NCBI GenBank assembly: GCA_910591455.2
Contig: OU342809.1
Location: forward strand, 2,197,493 to 2,261,492
Source of the DNA: Pholis gunnellus
Taxonomy: Eukaryota; Chordata; Actinopteri; Perciformes; Pholidae
DNA: 64,000 nucleotides
Reading direction: 5' to 3'
In this document: positions 44,394 through 58,015 of the stretch, in pieces
How positions within the stretch are numbered: position 1 is the stretch's first letter
Layout of the letters: each line of letters starts with the position of its first letter
Notes under the pieces: model-generated
Database searches by the model: none
What the model saw: the letters and a program-made list of their open reading frames with translations, nothing else
Told to the model about the DNA's origin: nothing
Program-made: the position numbers and the translations under genes

Positions 44394-44547
44394 TGAGAGT
44401 TTGCATGTTCTCCATATGTCTGCGTGGGTTTTCTCCGGGTCCTCCAGCTTCCTCCAAAGTCCAAAGACAAGGTTCGATTCATTGTGGACTATAAATTGCC
44501 CGTATGTGTGATGGAGAACGGTCGTCTGTCTCTATGTGTCTAAAGAT
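44394..44547. repeat. Teleost interspersed repeat in hyaluronidase A 3' region
   Basis: The phrases CATGTTCTCCATATGTCTGC, GTGGGTTTTCTCCGGGTCCT and TGTCTCTATGTGTC belong to a very common fish repeat. The class is not assigned here. Confidence 0.6.
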
Positions 44548-44721
44548 AAGCTGATGCAGATAAAGAAAGAATGGTTGGTTGGAAAAACAGTCTGCAGGTC
44601 TGTCATCCACAATCATCTGCTGCAAAACTATTTTTTTTAAAAGTTTGAAACTAACAAAGAAGATCTTTGGCAACCAGCAACTTCTGTAATTTGACTGGTT
44701 TGCTGAATAAAACTTTGAGAG

Positions 44722-44726
<5 letters not shown>

Positions 44727-44788
<62 letters not shown>
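44727..44788. repeat. (GA)n microsatellite
   Basis: About 31 GA units directly after the second AATAAA of hyaluronidase A. Confidence 0.97.
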
Positions 44789-44793
<5 letters not shown>

Positions 44794-45129
44794 GAGTTAA
44801 TTTTCTCCAGCAGCAGGACAAAAACAAACATTACACTTCTTACAAAATCCTCAGAAAAACAATCAATAAATCAACGAGAATCCAAGATGACAGTTGAGTC
44901 GTGTTTACAGTCATTTGTTTAATTCGGGATAATGACTGTGATGAGTGCCGACATCACAGCCGGCTCGTCGTCAGCCTGTCCGGTCAGATGAGTCACAGCG
45001 AGCTGCGGCGGGACGCGTCACGTGACCGAGACAGTTTAACAATAGTCTCTGTTTGTCCCACGGGACGGGGAGGGACGGCCGGGCGCCAAACTACTGTTTG
45101 GAGAAGCTTCTGTTGCGAATTCATGATTC

Positions 45130-45201
45130 AAGAAGAAGAAGAAGAAGAAGAAGAAGAAGAAGAAGAAGAAGAAGAAGAAGAAGAAGAAGAAGAAGAAGAA
45201 G
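45130..45201. repeat. (AAG)n microsatellite
   Basis: About 24 GAA units; the glutamate run it could encode is an artefact. Confidence 0.97.
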
Positions 45202-45429
45202 CTGTCAAAACAGAGTCAACTGAGGATTACGGAAAGTGTTGAAGTCAGCTGATTGTAAATGAAGGTCTTTGCCAACTCGACTCTAAACAGCAGCTTTAGA
45301 GTTTCATCACTAATCCGCTGCTGCAGCAGGACCGCAGAGCTGCATGTTATATGTATTTATCTGCAGGTGATGGCCGACAGATTTACAGTTCTGTAATCAC
45401 TGACCTCATTTTAACCAGATAGCAAATTA

Positions 45430-45600
45430 GCAGCTTTGAAGGAACGGTTGAACATTCGGGGAGACACTGAGTGTCTTTCTTTCTTTGTGAGAGTTAAGTA
45501 CAGAGCTGAGGTCAGCATGTGGTTAGCCAGCCTTAACATAAGAAATGGAAGTATGGAAACAAAGTTCAAACATGCACCTAGCAGCACACGCCGCTTCATT
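45430..45600. repeat. Diverged relative of the 9.5-kb foldback element
   Basis: Order of phrases (GGGGAGACACTGAGTGTCTT, GAGAGTTAAGTACAGAGCTG, GTTAGCCAGCC, GGAAGTATGGAAAC) follows the same teleost element as 9541-9798, but with heavy divergence. Confidence 0.4.
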
Positions 45601-48535
45601 CCAGCATTCGATGGTGGATGGGTCCATCAAACACGGACCCTTCACCCGGGGGACCGCGGTTTGTTCCTCATGTGAAAGTCAAGTCACCATTGATTCATCT
45701 GTCACATGTATCAACACTGTTGTCGTCATTTTAACCCAAACAACCATCTTTTCTAAAACCTAACTCAGTATTTCACCATCTTTCCCTTTACTCTGCTGTT
45801 CTCTCTAAATCTTTTTTTCATGAACCTTTGCCCGGCACATAAAACACAGTGACTCAGATTATTTCATAAATGGATAAAAGAAAAGGAGAGTTTTTCCAGG
45901 AAAATCACAATGAATCAACTTTTAGTGGTTCTCAGCTCCTCAGAGGACGGACCCTTTGATCGGACCGACGAACCGCCAAACGCTGAGTGGAAACTGTCAG
46001 ATCCACTCAGGAGGAACATTCATCCTCTCTTGGCTTTGCAGTTCTTTAAAATAATGTCAAATAATCACACCCACACCTCACTCCTTCCTCCCAAAAACAT
46101 CAGTTTTTAGATTTCTTTCCTTCCCGGCAGTCATTTGTTATTTCTAATGCAGAAAATGTGTGAATCTCTCACATTTAACTTGTTTTTCCAAAGTTACTCT
46201 ACCGTTGAGTAGCAACTGTTAAAGCATCCATCTGTAAAGTCTTACAAGTTAGTGGAGCGATATTTTAGAGTTCTGAGTTTGGGTTTTCCATTTGCCACCA
46301 TCTTGTTCTGGAGCGAGAGAATCTTATTTAGCAGGAGGAGGAGTGGAGGATAGGTGGGTGAGAAATGGGAACGAGGACCAATCACACCCGAGAAAGACAA
46401 ACAGAATTTATAAAAAGTGAAATCATCTTGAAAATTGGAGGAACTGCATCTGAATAAAGCATTCGGTGGTGATGGTTTCTGATTAATTGAGCTATTTGTT
46501 TTCACTACGAAACTGTGTGTATTTTGTATTTTATTCACGGTATAGCTGGTGGACAGAAAAGGGATTCTATGAGTTATTATTTGACCTACTTGACCTCCTG
46601 CCTGCTGGTTGTATTGATGTTGTTGTTGATCGGCTGAGACGTCGGTTGTTGTCATATATCAGCTGACAGGATCTGCAGCTTTGAGAAGAGGTGAGAAAGA
46701 AGAATCCTGCAGAAAGACTTCACATAATGACGTCAAAGCACTGAATGTATAGGAATGTTGTAAACTTGCAAAGAAAGTGAAAAAAATGATTAGTCAACTT
46801 GGAGCATGGATAGAAACAAATATTCATGCTCCCAGGAGGATGAACCATACTGACTTTAGTGATCCCCAAACTTTACCTATTGCGTGTGAATATACATGGA
46901 TACATTTCAAATTATGGATATGATTGATTTTACACAAATATATTTCAAGACAAAAATACATTTTTCTCCCACAACCGGAAAACAGTTTTGTACAAACGTT
47001 CGTGGTTCCAGGAGACGAACTCCTAATGACCGGTGAACTCCTGACCCGTTCTTTAAAGCTACCAAGAGGTTGACATTTCTGTTTTTGTGTGAAACGTCAT
47101 GACGATAAAGGCCTGAACCAATCACGTTGTGCGTAGCGGCTTTGTAGTCCAAACCAAGACTCAACCTTGACAAAAGGCAGCTCAGACCAGGTCCGCTCCT
47201 TCTGTTCTTACCTTTCACAATAAAAGCCCCAGACCTATAGACAGCGTAACTTGTTTACCAGAACTCAGATTCACTCAGAGCATTTCACTGATAGGAAACT
47301 CAATCAAACCTTTGACCTCAGACAGACTACCAGACGCTGCTCCGGGTCAACAGGATCCTGGTAGTTGATCCTCTGCCTGCATGAAAATATTCAAACCTTT
47401 TATTGAAAAAGTTCTGCAAATGTGACAAATTTGCATCGCTGCCATTATGAATAGATAAAATGTGAAATATTCACATACGAGTATTTTTTCAGTTTTTTTT
47501 ATTTATCGTGCACTTTGTGTGCACCTTACGTTTTATTTGATCTGAGGTCCAACGATAGAGTGCAGTACAGATTGTGAAGCGCTTTGAAGCAAATGTGTGA
47601 CAACCGAAATAAAATTCACTCAAACTTTCTTCAGACTTTCAAAAAGCTTATTTTTTTAACCTTTTGGTGGCGCTATGAAAAGTCAGAGGATCAGCAGAGT
47701 CATTAAGATCCATCCTCTGTGGACAATGCATGTCTGAACCAGATTAACAGCCTTCAAATCTCCTCTCAGCAGAGCTGAAGCAAACTCAGCTGAGTGATTC
47801 TGACAGCGTGACTCTGTCGGTGTTATTATTATTATTATCGTATTATGATGATTGACAGCCGAGGAAGTAAACAGCCTCAGCATTTTGCAATTCACGATCC
47901 TCTCCCGTTTCCTGTCGTGGGCTTTTTTCTTCTTCATCTTCTAAACACAAACCAGAGAATGTGAGAACAAAGAGAAGTACGTTGTCATTGAAAGTTAGAT
48001 CAAGTTAAACTCTTTAAAGACACGGTTTCCTTCAACTGTTTTTACACGACCACATTTAAAGAGCTCCTTTTCTCAAACACTGTATCCAATATCCTCCTCA
48101 TGAAATAAACTCCAGAGGTTCATCATTCAATGTGTCTTAAACTCACAGAAACCAAACACCTGTAATTTAGCAACCCACAGACATCAGTTAGCTCCTGTAC
48201 GTTTAGCTAATAACCATAATCAGCTTTAGTTCAGTGTCAGCAGTCACTCTGCGTGTTCAGCTCGTCTGCACTGAAGCTGGCAAAGGTTGAACATTCTGTC
48301 TGAGAACTTTTTCACTTTGTGAGAAATCAAACCGGTGATCTGCAAGTTACAGGACAGAACTTCCAAACAACGTTTTTGTCCATGTAGTCTGGCATTCAGT
48401 TCCCTCATGTTTACATTGTTCTATTAGTCAACAAATTCCATGAAAAATAAAAAATCTTTCAAGAAGACATAGATCTTTAAAAACGGCTCATAAATATATA
48501 GTTTTATTTAAAAAAAACGTTTTTAATTTATTCAT

Positions 48536-48822
48536 CCGCCCTAAAGCATCCCCTGCTTTATGGTCTGTTTGACTCTAAATGGACCATCATTTACTAAATG
48601 AACATCATGCTGTATTGAAGAAGACTTGAAACTAGAGATTGAGACCATAAACTCATGTTTACAATGTTTACTGAGGTAATAAATCAAGAGAGAAGTAGAG
48701 TCATTTTCTCATTGACTTCTATACAACCAGAGGAGTCGCCCCCTGGTGGACACTAGAGAGAATGCAGCTTTAACACATGAAGCATCGGCTTCACTCGGCA
48801 GAACCGGAGGTTGCCGCCTGAG
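48536..48822 (-). repeat. R1 dispersed element, 3'-truncated
   Basis: Reverse-strand copy from CCGCCCTAAAGCATCCCCTG to TTGCCGCCTGAG. Very close in sequence to the 53.7-kb and 63-kb copies. Confidence 0.9.
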
Positions 48823-51800
48823 CTTCCGCAATCGGTCGGGATGGAGCTAACCGTCGGCGTGCGCTCACATGCTCACATGCACACTGGGATTACAACACAC
48901 ACAGAGGGAGAGTGACTTCTCCGCTCAGACATTACTGCACTATATCGTTACGACGTAGATAATAGTGCAGTCCGAGTCTGACCTGTGTCCCCGGCTTCAG
49001 TCTGCGGCTCTGACTGGCTGTTTATCAGCTGCTCATCACCTCTCTGATGCCTCTCCGTCAGCTTCATCTGCTGCTGCTTTGATTAGAGGCCGGGAAGGGG
49101 AAAGCAGATAAACATTTACCACCTCGGTACACAAACAATTAACGAGGTCTAAACTGCGACGACTGATGATCCAGATGGATAAGATGTCTCACCTCCAAAA
49201 CCACCTCATATGGAAAAAAAAAGAAACATCTAAAGTTCACTTCCTGCTCTCTGTAAGCAAAGCCTGATGACTTACCCCTCTGGAAAACACATAATTCCCC
49301 CCAAGGATTTCAAAATTAAAGTACAGAGGAGTCGATCTGAGGAACTCAGATGGGTCCAACAAACAGCACTCTTTCAGCCATACTTTTAGCGTCGTGTAGT
49401 TACGGGTCATGCTATCTAAGCTAGCATACAGTCGTTTTCAATATTTTAATCAGACTGTATGCCTGTAATGAGCGGAAATTGACACGTGTTGCTGGCTTCT
49501 GTAGGAAAACACGAAACAATGAGGAGTAACTTTTCGTAAGATATCACACGAGGACACGTCGCTGTGGGTCACGAACAGAAGTCCTGTGTTTGTTCGCCTC
49601 CTCCTCTCCCTCCACCATCAGCAGTCTCTCACTTTTCTATACTACTTTTGCACTGCGGTCAATGCAGCGTAAATAACATGTAACATGACATAACAAAAAA
49701 GCAAGAATGGCGTTGTTATTGCACGTTAAATGACTTACAAATTGTCGTGTCCTCTGCACTCCATTTGGTGAGACCGGACTGGAATGATGACCCAAAGGTC
49801 CAGTAGTCTGACTCTGGCTTTAGCTGTGTAGAAGTGGACTAACACATCTGTAGAGCCACTTGTATCCTCAGTGAAAAAAGAAAAGAGAGCGGAAAATAAG
49901 ATGAGGCAAATTTCATGTTAACACTCAAAGTGTTGGAGACAAAGTCATTAGCGTTCATTCATGTGGAAGAGTTTTTTAAATGTCAATCAGTCAAGATATC
50001 ACCAAATGAAAGACTAAATCCCTCCAGAGGCCTTTCCTTAATGCGTATTGTCAGAGAATCACTTGAGATCGAGTAGAAGTCGTCTCCTCCAGTAAAAACA
50101 CGGCCGCTGTCCAAGCAGCCTGGCGTCAGTGCTGTTGATTTTGAATCCAGTCGACCTCTCAGATCCCGACGCCATAAAATGCAGAGTTATAGGTCGGTGG
50201 GCGAAAGATGGCATCAGAAACAATAATACGGAGTGCCGGGGGAAAACTGGCAACGCTGCAATAATCAAACACAAAGAATCCACTCGTGTGTTTGAGAGAA
50301 ACCACATCACTGTTTAACATAACTGCAGACAGGAGGCTGAGCTCCAGTTCCAGTCAAAAGGTTAGAGAGACAGAAAAAGATGATGAAGAGATCAGAGGTA
50401 TAATGAAGTCGTTTTAAACAGGAAATGAGGATTCTGATTTTCCATAAACTTCGTTACATCTCTGCAGACGAGATATCTTCTAATGTGACCGGCTGAGAGG
50501 CTTCTCACCACCAACAAACCCGTCGGTGTCATCGGGACAAGTCGTGCAACTGAACATCATTTTGTTAGTTCTGCCCTCCCGAACAACAAATCAGAGTTTT
50601 GTTGATCTAACGCTCCAAAATCGAAGAGATGATATCACCTCTAGAGTGAAAGTTTGATTTTGAACAAGTCACAGAAACTGAACTCAAAAGCTGAAATCAC
50701 ACTTTTCACATTTCTCTTTGTATTTCCCCTCCATCTGGAAAACTAAAGATGTACTAAATTAAGGTTTAAGAGCAATGATTTAGACCCTAAACTAAGTCAC
50801 TTGATGCGTCTTGGGCAGATCTAAAATAAATAAAGTGTAACTGCATCCAGGAAGTGTTCCAGACAGACTGAAATCCTGTCGCCTCTAAAGGTGGTTTCTG
50901 ACGATTATTTAGCAAGATGTCTAAAAAGGTGAGCATGCATTCGTCTCTCCAAGACTCTCACGTAATCTCAGCCCCGTTTCACTCCCAAAGAGTCAAACAC
51001 TCGTCTTCTTAAAGTCCTCGTCATCTGAGACGCGTTGGAGTTATTGTAACTCCAACGTAAACCCATCTGTGGCATTATTAGACGCTCAGAGGACGGCTCC
51101 TCAGGTCAGTCGAACAAACACACGAAGGTTCACCGAGTAGACCGCTGATCCGGTCCCGTGTGATACCAAAAGTTTACTCTTTTTAAAGTTACGTGAGTAC
51201 GTAAAGTAAACTTACGTCATCAAACTTCACCACTAACTGATGGACTGGAATAGACCACCCAGATTTGCATTTAACCAGAAAAAGGTTGAATGAGGTGGAA
51301 AAAAATTATTTCACCAAAAAAGGAAATCAGGTTAATTAACCAAACGCTGGCTGTGACCGATCATTCATCAGCTGAACATTTGAAGTCTCTGCACGCTCAT
51401 AGAAAACCAACCTTTCATCAAGAAACCTGAAAACCTAAAAACCTTGGATTTGGAAAATGATCAGCAGCAGTTTAAAGATATATGTGTGTATTGGTTTAAA
51501 CAAGCAAAACATGTTTGATTCTCTAAAACTGAAGGAGAGTTCAAACAGTCGATATGAGGAAGAGACGGTGACCTTCGTCTGCAGCAACCATAGAAACCTG
51601 TTTCCAGTTTCCGGCCTTTTAAGAACAAATTGAATTTCTGTCGACCACCATCTCTCTGCAGCAGATGAAAATCTGCTCATTTGCTCCCGAAAAGCGCTCC
51701 GTATGATACGGCATCTATCGAACGGGCAACTCGATGCCTCATTACAGCCTACAGGCCATTACAGCTGAGCCCAGACGCTTTCATAACACAGTCCATGTGT

Positions 51801-51958
51801 GCGTGAGGAGGCTCTGATGGAGACGCTGAGGTTTCCGTGCAGGAGGGGGGGGGGGGGGGCTTTCATCCAGGGAGGTGGTGGAAACGGATCTGCAGTCAGG
51901 ATTGCAACACCGGGCCAGAGGAATCCAAATACACCACCACCCACTGTGGGAATGTGGC

Positions 51959-51963
<5 letters not shown>

Positions 51964-52025
<62 letters not shown>
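51964..52025. repeat. (CA)n microsatellite
   Basis: About 30 CA units, with poly-G runs close by at 51845-51860 and 52106-52119. Confidence 0.97.
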
Positions 52026-52027
<2 letters not shown>

Positions 52028-52150
52028 CTGTTTTCCTGTGAGTTTGCAGTTATTTGAATAGTTAAACAGCATACTTTGTTTTAGTTTTTATGAATCGTTC
52101 TTTTGGGGGGGGGGGGGGTGTTATTAGGTTATATAAATTGAATTGACTTG

Positions 52151-52605
52151 ACATCATAGACTGTATTTGGTTTGTGGACTGACGTTTTGAAGCCTTGAGT
52201 TTGACGATTTCGGCGTCGCCATCTTGGATTACGACCGTCGCCATGTTGGTTTTTTTGCAGCCGATGAACGGAAGTGACCTTATTTGGAATGAGGAGGAGT
52301 GAAGTAGAGACGTCAATCACTGTGTAGCCCCGCCCCCAAAGCATGCCCTGCTTTATGGTCTGTGTGACTCTAAATGGACCATCATTTACTAAATGAACAT
52401 CATGCTGTATTGAAGAAGACTTGAAACTAGAGATTGAGACCATAAACTCATGTTTACAATGTTTACTGAGGTAATAAATCAAGAGAGAAGTAGAGTCATT
52501 TTCTCATAGACTTCTATACAACCAGAGGAGTCGCCCCCTGGTGGCCATTAGAGAGAATGCAGACTTGAAGCATCGGCTTCACTCGGCAGAACCGGAGGTT
52601 GCCGC
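52151..52605 (-). repeat. R1 dispersed element, most complete copy
   Basis: About 455 bases from TCATAGACTGTATTTGG to TTGCCGCCTGG, with a small deletion in the middle. It best defines both ends. No terminal inverted repeat and no tRNA-like promoter boxes were seen. Confidence 0.92.
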
Positions 52606-53697
52606 CTGGTTGACTCCTTTGGAAAGTGAACAAAGATGTAGCTGCTGTGGGATTTCTTGAGAAAGCAATCAAGCGCTGCAGGAATGAGTCCTAAAACCAA
52701 GAAATGAGTCAACAATGTTTTTGCACTTTCTGTTCCCTCGTCTTGAAGTCAATAGTTTTTGTTTTTTTTTGGTTGGATGTTAATAAGATCTGTGCTTATT
52801 AAGAGAACGTTTTTGTTCTATAAAATACGTCAGCAAATACCCGTCGGGAATGTGGGAAAGTGAGGTTATTTTTCACTTCTCCAATATTAGTGGGCTTTTG
52901 TTTTGGTCATTAATCAAAGTATTAATGAGTAAACCCGACGGTCTAATCGCTGTGATGTTTCATGACCGCAAACTAAATTATTCATTACATAAGGGAAAAA
53001 TAAAATAATCACATTCAGGAATTGAAACTCTAATGCTCATTTATCATCATTAATGTGATGTTTGGATCATTAGTTTATGTTCACCTCTCTGCATCAATCA
53101 CATTATGACGTTCATCAATGCAACAAAACAACAGCTCCATGTATGCTGTGATGTTGTTGTTTTCTCAAACCAAACTTATTTGCTTCCTCCTCATTAGTCG
53201 GATTTAACTCTTTTGATGGAAAACAGCCTCTAGTTATTTAGAGAACGTTAGCTGAAGGCTAATTTTCCTTGAATTTAAAAAAAACAACAAGAAGTGCGTT
53301 TTCCCAAACTAGAGACACAAAGCTCTGTTTAGAGTCACACAACTACTGAAGAGTGAAACTCGAGCATCGCGATCAAACACAGATCACTTCACCAGACAAT
53401 GTTTCCTCAGTCACCCTCAACAAACTGCTCTCTCATGTTCCGCCCACGCAGAAATACAGTCCATCACGACCGACGGAGCGTCCCATTGGCTGCAGATTCC
53501 ACCTTCGCCCGGCCTGACAATGAAACAAACACTATGTGTGTGTGTGTGTATGTGTGTGTGCTAGCGTTTTTTTTTTAAAGAATAAAATTAGGCGCTAATC
53601 AGGGAAAATTGCAGCTGATGAGTTGAGAGAGAGGATCTGAGGGATCACTGATTATCAAGGAGAGAGGAAAAATGAAGGAAACAAACACTCACACAGA

Positions 53698-54050
53698 AGT
53701 GTGTTAAAGCTGCATTCTCTCTAGTGTCCACCAGGGGGCGACTCCTCTGGTTGTATAGAAGTCTATGAGAAAATGACACTACTTCTCTCTTGATTTATTA
53801 CCTCAGTAAACATTGTAAACATGAGTTTATGGTCTCAATCTCTAGTTTCAAGTCTTCTTCAATACAGCATGATGTTCATTTAGTAAATGATGGTCCATTT
53901 AGAGTCACACAGACCATAAAGCAGGGGATGCTTTAGGGGCGGGGCTTACTGTGATTGACAGGTCGTTGCCTCTACCAGAGTTCTATACGGCGTCTCTACG
54001 TCACTCCTCCTCAGTCCAAATATGGTCACTTCCGTTTATCGGTTGCAATA
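53698..54050 (+). repeat. R1 dispersed element, 3'-truncated
   Basis: From AGTGTGTTAAAGCTGCATTC to TATCGGTTGCAATAAAC. Confidence 0.9.
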
Positions 54051-55166
54051 AACTGACAATAAAGCCGAACACTAAAAACTAGATAATAGAAAAATGACCT
54101 CAGTAATGCATCCGTCCAGGTGTTTATGTGTCTGCCTGTTGCAGACATGGCGGCCTGTTTTTGACCCTCGTTAAAAACACGAACGGCCTCATAAGACGAC
54201 CTGACGAGAACAGTTTCGTCCCGTTAGTTCCTCTGAACTTTAACAGAAATGAGACTAAAAGAAAATAGAAAGACGAGAGTTTTCAAAAGTCAGAACTCAA
54301 AGAGAAAACTAAACGCTTCCATCTTTAGATCCACGAGAAGCTTCTCTGAGTGAAAACACAAAGCTCACAATGAATAAACACAGATGATCCAAGATGTTAA
54401 TATTTTAATTATAAGTAAAAGCCAGAATCAGGTTTCCCCATAATAGTATAGTCTGACATGATCGTGTACAATTAGAAAACACAAGCTATGTTGTATTTCC
54501 TCCCACAGATCGCTGTGAAAGCTGTTTAGCTGGATGAGATATTTACTCAGAATGAAAACACAAAGAAAATCCGTGTGTATATTTAACAGAGGGACTCGAA
54601 TTCCATAAGACTTTTGTCTTCTGGTTGTAAATATGTGTGGTGAACCACAGGAATCTGAGCCGGGGCCGGCTCACGGTGCTGGTCCACATGTCATTCAATC
54701 AGAGACTCTGCTGCGCCACATTAACAAAGACACTCGTTAAAACCTCCGCATGTCTATTCTGGCAGGAAGATAAATAAAGTAGAGACAAGTTGAGACCCTG
54801 ATGGCTTTTTGAGTTATTTTTTTGTGGTTTCACATATTGAACTGGTTTTGGAAGGACTCGTCTGCACCGTTTAGGATTTACTGTTCAAACAGTTCAGCAA
54901 AAGGAGGAAGAAAACCTAACGTACAAAGAAATCAAGTAAAACATTTGCAGCATGTAACATAAGCACACATAATAAGAAAACCACAATAAAACCAAAACAT
55001 CAGCTGACTGCTGGATTGCTTAATTCATAACAATCTATCCTAATTTATTGGTTGATTTATATTTTGTATCAATAATGCAAACAGATGAACGCAGCGGAGT
55101 CAAAAATGAAACATGCACCACCTGATACGTGGTGGAGTAGAAGTATAAAAGAGCATTAAATGGAAA

Positions 55167-55167
<1 letters not shown>

Positions 55168-55221
<54 letters not shown>
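55168..55221. repeat. (ACT)n microsatellite
   Basis: About 18 ACT units, followed by a short CA run at 55254-55273. Confidence 0.97.
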
Positions 55222-55222
<1 letters not shown>

Positions 55223-55379
55223 CAGATTGTACTTAAAAGGTGCAGTACTTGAGACACACACACACACACACACTTGTTGTTGACATCCGTGTGTTTCCGT
55301 CTTTCCTCTCTGATGCTGATTGAAGTGGATTAGTTGAGACTTTTTTCTTGCAGAGAGGATCAGACCTCAGAAGAGCTCA

Positions 55380-55535
55380 GGGGTTTAAAATCTCTCTCTC
55401 TCTCTTTACAGTGTCTCTCTCTCTCTCTCTCCCTTTCTTTACAGTGTGCCTCTCCGTCTCTCCCTCCCTCCCTCCCTCTGCTCTCTGATCGCTGTGTTGT
55501 GGTGGTTTCTCCTCCCTCTCCTCGGCGTATATAAG
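55380..55535 (+). promoter_or_regulatory. TATA-type promoter with pyrimidine tract
   Basis: A long CT-rich (GAGA-type) tract at 55390-55480 is followed by TATATAAG at 55528-55535. The next about 165 bases are GC-rich, contain a good-context ATG (GCCACCATGA at 55619) and end in a strong donor, CTACAG|GTGAGC at 55700/55701. The arrangement is that of a real first exon. Confidence 0.6.
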
Positions 55536-55559
55536 TGCGGATGGCTGGCTTGTGTCTCA

Positions 55560-55700
55560 GACGCCACACAGGGAACCAACGCGAGCGTGTCGGAGGACGT
55601 ACGGCGCAGAGGGCCACCATGACCCCTGCGGTGACCCCGGAGACGAGACCTCCACCCCCCCACCGGACTGCTAATAATCGGGCGTGTGCCGCGTCTACAG
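55560..55700 (+). other. Probable first exon, perhaps of hyaluronidase B
   Basis: The start is inferred at about 25-30 bases after the TATA box; the end is the donor before GTGAGC. The next credible + strand acceptor before a recognised gene is at 63560. If these are joined, the ATG at 55619 reads 28 codons, crosses the junction and meets TGA at once, so it would be an upstream ORF and not the protein start. Alternatively it belongs to an unrecognised transcript. Confidence 0.45.
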
Positions 55701-56707
55701 GTGAGCAGCTCAAGTTGTCAGCTTTTGTTTTTGCTGCACGAAAAGAGGACAGCAAAGTGTATTTTTAAACCCGGAGGGAGGCGGGGAGCTCTGGGTGCTA
55801 CAGCGTGGCTTGAGCGTCTGTTTTGGGTGATGCAGGAAGGGGAAGGGGGGGAGGAGGGGGGAGAGCGCCCTGCCATGCCAGGAATGTTGGCTCACCCTTA
55901 CCAATGGTCTGGCAGTGGAGAAAGTTTCTCTGATGTAGAAATCAGCACATTTTTGACGTGGTGATTTTCTTCTTTTCTTTTACCCAGCATGCATTCATGT
56001 CGCTGCTCAAAAGCTGTAACGGGGACATTAAAGGTCTCAGTTAGGTGGAGTTTCAGTCATTTGGGAGACGCTCTGACTCATAAAAGACTTTCTGTAAATA
56101 GTAAAAAAACAAAACGCTGACAACACGGGAGGAATGCCCGCGACAGCAGCTGGAATAAAGTTCATCAGGCGGCTGTAAAAGCTCGTTGTTGTTGTTGAGG
56201 TTAAAGATCAGAAGCTGAAGCAGAGTCTTAATGAGCCGACAGGAGTTCAGGATTGAGCTCCGCATGAAACTAAGTCGAGTAAAGACGAGTTCATCGGAGG
56301 GATGATTTGGCTTCAGGTGTTTGAAGATCAATAAAACATCTTATGATATATATTGATATATAGATATGGAGATATGGTTGCATTGTATTGATGCCCAGAG
56401 GGGTAAACGTCACATGTTACAGATGTACAAGAAACAATAGTATAAAATATTACACACATTTCTTTTGTGAATGTTATTGCAGTATACGTTTATGTAAAAA
56501 AAAAAAAGAAAAAAAATATTAAATCCGCATTAAATAAGCAGTATTGCTCTAGCTCTAATTCACATTGTATGTCGTTATTACCAACTGTGGCCATGTGGCA
56601 AAATTAATATTAACTCTATCTTGAGATGTACTAATCTTAAATGTAAATCTTATAAAAAAAGAAATAAAATAAAAACAAGCTTGAAAATATTCACTTGAAA
56701 GCATCAT

Positions 56708-56708
<1 letters not shown>

Positions 56709-56762
<54 letters not shown>
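56709..56762. repeat. (AT)n microsatellite
   Basis: About 27 TA units. Confidence 0.96.
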
Positions 56763-56773
<11 letters not shown>

Positions 56774-57814
56774 TTTGTTCATAGAATAATATATCTTTAG
56801 CTACGGAAGCCCTGAGAGGCCAAGTGAGAAATAATAATTCTGTTTTCTAAGTCTGATCTAAATAGTTTTCTCTTCTGTGTTTATGGATGAAAAACATTTG
56901 AAAAACGTTTTGCCAACATATCTGAGTTTCTTTTAAAGAAAATATCTGTGAAAAAAGGTTTTGGTGGACGATTAGTTTTTCTTTGTCAGGATCATTTTCA
57001 GTATTTGTTGTTGTAATAATCTTGTTGGCCACAAGAGGCTGCAGTGCATCACGACCTCATGATCTTAATCAGACTAAAGGTATTCATGTTTTCTTCCAGG
57101 TGAATGTTAAGATAGAGCTCCGTTATAGACGACAACAAAGGGATGTCTTGGAAAAAGCAAAGACCATCAGAATAAATAAAGATCCATTTTCACCTCCATT
57201 AGTTTTGCTTTCTTGCTTCCTCTGAGGTCCTCCATCTGTTTTCTCCATCAGACAAATCCTCCCCAAAACCCAAAGTCACCAATCTGGTATCTCGGCGCTC
57301 ACCAGGCGCCGTGATAAACGCTTTGGCTCAGCGGAGTGGAAAGACTCCCCCCCGTCCTCCAGCTTTTGTTTTCAGGCTCTCGCGTGAGAAACATGAATCA
57401 TGAATATTTGTTGAAATGCTCTCTCTTTGCTCTGGTTAGCGCGGTTCGACCAGCTTCTTGTCTGTGTGGGATTAGTGGAAAGTCCTGATGCAGAGTCGTG
57501 TGACGGAGGACTCGAGTCCAGTTTGGAGGGTTTTCAAGGTTCAGATTCAGTTGAAGCGTCACAGCGACTCCTCTGCTCTTGTGTCTGTTGTATAAGTGTT
57601 CCGCCATGTAACGGGCTTCTCTATTGTTTTATTGTGTCTCGCGGTGCTGAAAGAAACAATTTTAATATAAATCACAAACAGTTTATTTAGCAAATCTTGG
57701 CATCACTGTGTTCTCTGTTGCTTATTCTTACTGTTGAGTGAACACTCTCACCGATTGGGGCATGATTAACACGAACATTTGTAAATCATTTTGCGTAATC
57801 TTCTAGTCGCGATG

Positions 57815-58015
57815 AACGTTAAGTGACCGTATTTGAAATGCGGTGGAGTGACGTAGTGACGCCATATATGTCTCTGGTAGCGGCAGGGACCTGTCAATCA
57901 CAGAACCTCCCATAGACTTCTATACAACCAGAGGAGTCGCCCCCTGATGGACATTAGAGAGAATGCAGCTTTAAGACACTTCCACATCGGCTTCACTCAG
58001 CAGAGCTGCCCCCTG
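57815..58015 (-). repeat. R1 dispersed element, internally deleted
   Basis: The 3' segment (GTGACGTAGTGACGCC to GACCTGTCAATCAC) is joined directly to the 5' segment (TAGACTTCTATACAACCAGA to GCCCCCTGGTGAC). Confidence 0.88.

Larger units (their letters stand above)
40347..44730 (+). other. Hyaluronidase A transcription unit (visible part)
   Basis: The polypyrimidine tract and AG at 40331-40346 (TCCTTTTTTCCGTAG) mark an acceptor 33 bases before the start codon, so at least one noncoding exon lies upstream. The 3' UTR runs from 43510 to one of two AATAAA signals, 43624-43629 or 44706-44711. It contains a fish repeat at 44394-44547. Confidence 0.65.
44712..55500. other. Spacer between hyaluronidase A and the 55.5-kb promoter
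   Basis: AT-rich, repeat-bearing and without a recognised gene. It holds simple repeats at 44727, 45130, 51964 and 55168, R1 copies at 48536, 52151 and 53698, and a diverged copy of the 9.5-kb foldback element at 45430-45600. A unique stretch at 52780-53060, rich in ATTAAT/TAATGA words, could be regulatory; nothing firmer can be said. Confidence 0.6.

Noticed and set aside
51033..51057. 11-bp hairpin CGTTGGAGTTA with 3-base loop
   Set aside because: Real but short enough to be expected a few times by chance in 64 kb.
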